A program made the position numbers and the translations under genes. From assembly GCA_024278715.1 (NCBI GenBank), contig JAJRSN010000027.1:1-6546 (forward strand): DNA of 6,546 bases, in the 5' to 3' direction. Shown piece after piece: positions 6,097-6,546 of this stretch. The first letter of the stretch is position 1. Each line of letters begins with the position of its first letter. This DNA is from Calditrichota bacterium (GTDB taxonomy: Bacteria; Calditrichota; Calditrichia; Calditrichales; Calditrichaceae). The notes beneath the pieces are model-generated. The model ran no database searches. It was given only the letters and a program-made list of their open reading frames with translations, and was not told where the DNA came from.

Positions 6097-6546
6097 CTAC
6101 TTTCCATAAATATTTATAAACATACTATTTTTGTAACCACTTTGTAGGAATCCACTCATATGAGCATTCCATTCAAAAACGTTATTCATATTGTGAAAAT
6201 ACCATAAACTACCTTTCCCGTATGGTGTCATTGGATTGTTAAAAAAATAATCATATTTTGCGGAAGGTAAAGGGGGTAAATAATATAAAGGTATAAATGA
6301 TCCACCAAAAATACCACTCTGGAAAACATGCTGAAATTCATGAGCAAAGGCGTCTTTTGCTTTCATAATATCTACTGCTGAAAGATCTTTTATACCTAGT
6401 TTCCAATCAATGTACTCTTTATCCACCGAGACGACACTTCCTAAGGATTCTTTCCTTCCTTCAAATACCCACGCCATGTTGTCCCAATCAAAATATCTAT
6501 ATTTATTACCTTTTATTAGCGATGCAGTAGCTCCTATTATAGTATT
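6097..6546 (-). CDS. HExxH metallopeptidase-like C-terminal domain, possible polymorphic toxin tip (5'-partial)
   Basis: The minus-strand frame is open to the right edge: 23 codons precede the ATG at 6477 without a stop, so this is the last 149 residues of a longer protein. Counting from the edge, AHEFQHVFQS (68-77) contains a zincin motif, H69-E70-x-x-H73, at 6328-6342. In the family, the two His bind zinc and the Glu activates water. Downstream, NNVFEWNAHMSGF (121-133) resembles the (Y/F)-x-E-x-W/A-N segment seen after HExxH in RHS-associated metallopeptidase-like domains, so E125 (codon 6172-6174) may be the third zinc ligand. A Pro/Gly/Tyr-rich stretch (80-112) lies between. The C-terminus stops cleanly at TAG 6097-6099. 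No signal or membrane segment is visible in this part. It is followed at once by a small lipoprotein and then by RHS core debris, as in polymorphic toxin loci. Its N-terminal part and substrate are unknown; a standalone peptidase remains possible. Confidence 0.65.
   Translation of the reverse strand, partial: NTIIGATASLIKGNKYRYFDWDNMAWVFEGRKESLGSVVSVDKEYIDWKLGIKDLSAVDIMKAKDAFAHEFQHVFQSGIFGGSFIPLYYLPPLPSAKYDYFFNNPMTPYGKGSLWYFHNMNNVFEWNAHMSGFLQSGYKNSMFINIYGK
6100..6105 (-). promoter_or_regulatory. Ribosome binding site for the lipoprotein gene
   Basis: GGAAAG on the minus strand lies 7 bases before the ATG at 6092 and is formed by the last two sense codons of the upstream HExxH gene. It favours the 6092 start over the ATG at 6107, which lies upstream of this site, and suggests coupled translation. 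Confidence 0.55.

Noticed and set aside
6093..6107. ATG at 6107 as start of the lipoprotein gene
   Set aside because: It overlaps the HExxH gene, has no Shine-Dalgarno and adds charged/polar residues before a signal sequence that is already complete from the ATG at 6092.

Overview
The window holds two unlike halves. Positions 1-5156 carry four tightly packed plus-strand genes of ordinary composition (mid-40s % G+C in the 60-base lines I counted by hand). Positions 5157-6546 carry minus-strand, partly broken and partly very AT-rich accessory DNA. No taxonomic marker is present. The beta-helix/TonB-C protein, the Bacteroidetes-style signal peptide, weak Shine-Dalgarno use in places, RHS debris and short 'boilerplate' intergenic repeats suggest a Gram-negative member of the FCB group (Bacteroidota, Ignavibacteria or Calditrichota-like). 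This is inference only.

Plus strand, in order: the 3' part of a CheA-type hybrid histidine kinase with a C-terminal receiver domain (open at the left edge, so its Hpt domain is outside the window); an exported right-handed beta-helix protein that ends in a TonB C-terminal domain; a deoxynucleoside kinase with a TTG start behind a good ribosome binding site; and a GT4-like glycosyltransferase that overlaps the kinase by 19 bases. Gaps of 22, 18 and -19 bases suggest one transcription unit, although the four products do not form an obvious single pathway.

Minus strand, read from the right edge: the C-terminal 149 residues of a protein with an HExxH zinc-metallopeptidase motif and a plausible third ligand glutamate; 4 bases later, a small TPR-like lipoprotein; then about 100 bases with no gene; then a decayed RHS/YD-repeat core fragment with in-frame stops, running into a short 9-base-periodic repeat just past the glycosyltransferase. 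This order (toxin-like C-terminus, small neighbour that could be its immunity protein, orphan RHS core debris) resembles a polymorphic-toxin cassette. The toxin and immunity roles are inferred from architecture and position, and are the main candidate for something undescribed here.
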